Source of the DNA: Clostridia bacterium
GTDB lineage: Bacteria; Bacillota_A; Clostridia; Christensenellales; Aristaeellaceae
Direction of reading: 5' to 3'
Assembly: GCA_017518705.1 (NCBI GenBank)
Contig: JAFWUC010000064.1
Coordinates: 7,834 to 71,833, forward strand
Length of the DNA: 64,000 nucleotides
Below are positions 62,394 to 64,000 of the stretch, piece by piece. Numbering within the stretch: position 1 is the first letter of the stretch; every line of letters starts with the position of its first letter. A program made the position numbers and the translations under genes. The notes beneath the pieces are model-generated. The model was not told where the DNA came from and did not search any database. It worked only from the letters and a program-made list of their open reading frames with translations.

Positions 62394-64000
62394 TGGCTAC
62401 GGTCATAAGACAGCTTGACGACGAGCAGCTTGAGCGCCCCTTCAACAAAAAACTGTTCAGGCGCGTGTTAAGGTACATGCTCCCCTACAAAAAGCAGGTG
62501 TTCACCGCCCTGGTGCTGATGTCGGTCGCCACGGTGGCGGCGCTTGCCAATACCTACCTCATGAGCCGCGCGGTGGGCTATCTGCAGAGCGGGGAGTTTT
62601 CCCTGGTGCCATTCGTGCTGCTGGGCATGGTGGCGGTCAGCCTGACCGCGATGCTGTGCACCCGCCAGCGCATCCGGCTTATGGACACCTCCGGCAGGCG
62701 CGCCATAGCGAAACTCAGGGAAGACCTGTTCAAGCACATACAGGGCCAGAGCTTTTCGTTTTTCGACACCCGCAGCGCGGGCAAGCTGCTGGTCAGGGTC
62801 ATAAACGACGTGAACAGCCTGAACGACCTGTTCTCAAACGGCATCGTAAACGTTTTGATCGAGTGCTTCACGCTGGTGCTGCTGGTGGGCATAATGCTGG
62901 CGATCTCCTGGAAGCTCACGCTGGTGGCGCTGTGCATACTGCCTGTTCTGGCGCTGTCCGTGTTCAAACTCAAGCGCATGATAAGGGTGCGCTGGCTCAC
63001 CAACTCAATCAAGTCCTCCACCATGAACGGCTACCTGCACGAGACTTTAAGCGGCATGCGTGTGACCCAGGCGTTCACCCGCGAGGAAGTCAACAGCAAA
63101 ACCTTCCGCACGGTGAACGACGACGTCAAGCACTCCTGGATAAAGGCGGTGCAACTGAGCCAGGCGTTCGGCCCCACGCTGGACATAGTGGGTTCCCTGG
63201 GCACGGTGCTGGTGTACATATTCGGCGTAAAGTTCATACGCGCCGACACCCTCGCTCTGGCGGACATGCTGGCGATACTCTGGTACGTGGGGCGTTTCTG
63301 GGAGCCCATAAACGCCATCAGCGACTTTTACAACCAGATACTGACCGCTTCTGCCAACATGGAGCGCATTTTCGAGATCATGGACACCGAAAGCGAGATC
63401 CAGGACAAACCGGGCGCCTCCGATCTGCCTCCCATACAGGGGCGGGTCACGTTCGACGACGTGGTGTTCGGCTACAACGCGGAAAAAACGGTGCTTAACG
63501 GCGTGTCCTTCGACATAAAGCCCGGGCAGACCGTGGCGCTGGTGGGACCCACGGGCGCGGGCAAGAGCACCGTGGTCAACCTTATCAGCCGGTTTTACGA
63601 CGTCACGGGCGGCAGCGTGAAGATAGACGGGCACGACGTCAGGGACGTGAAGCTGGACTCCTTAAGGCGGCAGATGAGCGTGATGATGCAGGACAGCTTC
63701 ATATTCTCCGGCACCATCATGGACAATATCCGCTACGGGCGGCTTGACGCCACGGACGAAGAGGTCATACAGGCCGCAAAGACCGTGTACGCCCACGACT
63801 TCATAATGGGCCTGGAAAAGGGCTACCAAACGGTGGTCAACGAAAGGGGCAGCATGCTCTCCCAGGGCCAAAGGCAGCTGATATCCTTCGCCCGGGCGCC
63901 TTATTTTGGATTCCCTCTGCAGCACTTGACTGCAACTGCATCCATATTCCTTACACTTTCGTACGCTTCTCTCGGTAAACATCATTCAGCAAGCAGAGTA
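62393..64000 (+). CDS. ABC exporter partner subunit, broken near residue 502
   Basis: Visible residues 1-502 are an exporter half: TM helices (about 35-330), Walker A GPTGAGKS and the signature LSQGQRQLISFARA. This is the TM288-like half whose partner has the degenerate site. After codon 502 (63898) the sequence stops matching: Walker B, D-loop and H-loop do not follow in this frame, although it stays open to the window edge. The last 100 bases are AT-richer. An insertion, a rearrangement or a join between unrelated sequences is suspected; the intact 3' end is not in the window. Confidence 0.85.
   Translation, partial: MATVIRQLDDEQLERPFNKKLFRRVLRYMLPYKKQVFTALVLMSVATVAALANTYLMSRAVGYLQSGEFSLVPFVLLGMVAVSLTAMLCTRQRIRLMDTSGRRAIAKLREDLFKHIQGQSFSFFDTRSAGKLLVRVINDVNSLNDLFSNGIVNVLIECFTLVLLVGIMLAISWKLTLVALCILPVLALSVFKLKRMIRVRWLTNSIKSSTMNGYLHETLSGMRVTQAFTREEVNSKTFRTVNDDVKHSWIKAVQLSQAFGPTLDIVGSLGTVLVYIFGVKFIRADTLALADMLAILWYVGRFWEPINAISDFYNQILTASANMERIFEIMDTESEIQDKPGASDLPPIQGRVTFDDVVFGYNAEKTVLNGVSFDIKPGQTVALVGPTGAGKSTVVNLISRFYDVTGGSVKIDGHDVRDVKLDSLRRQMSVMMQDSFIFSGTIMDNIRYGRLDATDEEVIQAAKTVYAHDFIMGLEKGYQTVVNERGSMLSQGQRQLISFARAPYFGFPLQHLTATASIFLTLSYASLGKHHSASRV

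Noticed and set aside
63900..63915. LILD (Walker B) read one frame over at the exporter break
   Set aside because: The codons after it do not match EATS or a D-loop and stop soon, so a simple frameshift does not repair the gene; probably chance.

Overview
The window looks like chromosome of an anaerobic, gut- or rumen-type member of the Clostridia (Bacillota). This is inferred from the gene set rather than from a marker gene: a lysine riboswitch driving dapA-dapB-dapH (acetylase branch), YerC, DUF1836, DUF2974, DUF6020 and DUF6273 proteins, a GntR/LacI-type sugar regulator, an NfnA-like subunit and strong GGAGG ribosome sites. Most of the DNA is GC-rich. Islands at about 24.5-25.6 kb, 39.5-40.75 kb and 56.5-59.6 kb are clearly AT-richer and hold the accessory genes. 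Both ABC substrate-binding proteins have Sec signal peptides without a lipobox cysteine.

Layout. 0-5 kb: an envelope cluster (FemAB-like acyltransferases, a NodB-like protein and an MMPL transporter). 5-7.6 kb: lysine riboswitch and dap operon. 7.6-12 kb: SDR, an ACT protein with phenylacetate-CoA ligase and YerC, then DUF1836. 12-18.6 kb: a complete oligopeptide ABC transporter with fused ATPases. 18.7-24.5 kb: a sugar ABC importer with a divergent regulator. 24.5-33 kb: an AT-rich secreted protein, an SGNH esterase, dnaX, an NfnA-like protein, a HAD enzyme, an AAA ATPase and small housekeeping genes. 33-39.5 kb: cutC (frameshifted), SRP RNA, glgP, hflX and a DUF2974 hydrolase. 39.5-41.7 kb: an AT-rich island of small orphan genes, then an M28 peptidase. 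41.7-44 kb: an ArsR-controlled Zn/Cd P-type ATPase. 44-51.3 kb: the full F-ATPase operon. 51.3-56.3 kb: a flavin oxidoreductase with two paralogous DUF6020 membrane proteins. 56.5-59.6 kb: a secreted repeat protein, a Sec-exported nuclease-like toxin and a SUKH immunity protein. 59.7-64 kb: a Tp47-like secreted protein and a heterodimeric ABC exporter whose second half breaks off abruptly near 63,898.

The most interesting points are: an HflX GTPase with an N-terminal domain carrying a complete JAMM/RadC-type metal motif; a two-gene secreted system (WDWT-repeat protein plus glycine-zipper/WHH nuclease) with its immunity gene; a c-subunit with the two-carboxylate Na+ signature; and an in-frame amber codon in atpG. 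Three other genes (paaK, cutC and a small lipoprotein) each carry a single-base frameshift. Together with the amber codon and the broken ABC gene, these raise a real question of consensus errors versus gene decay. Every call rests on reading the sequence; no database search was run.
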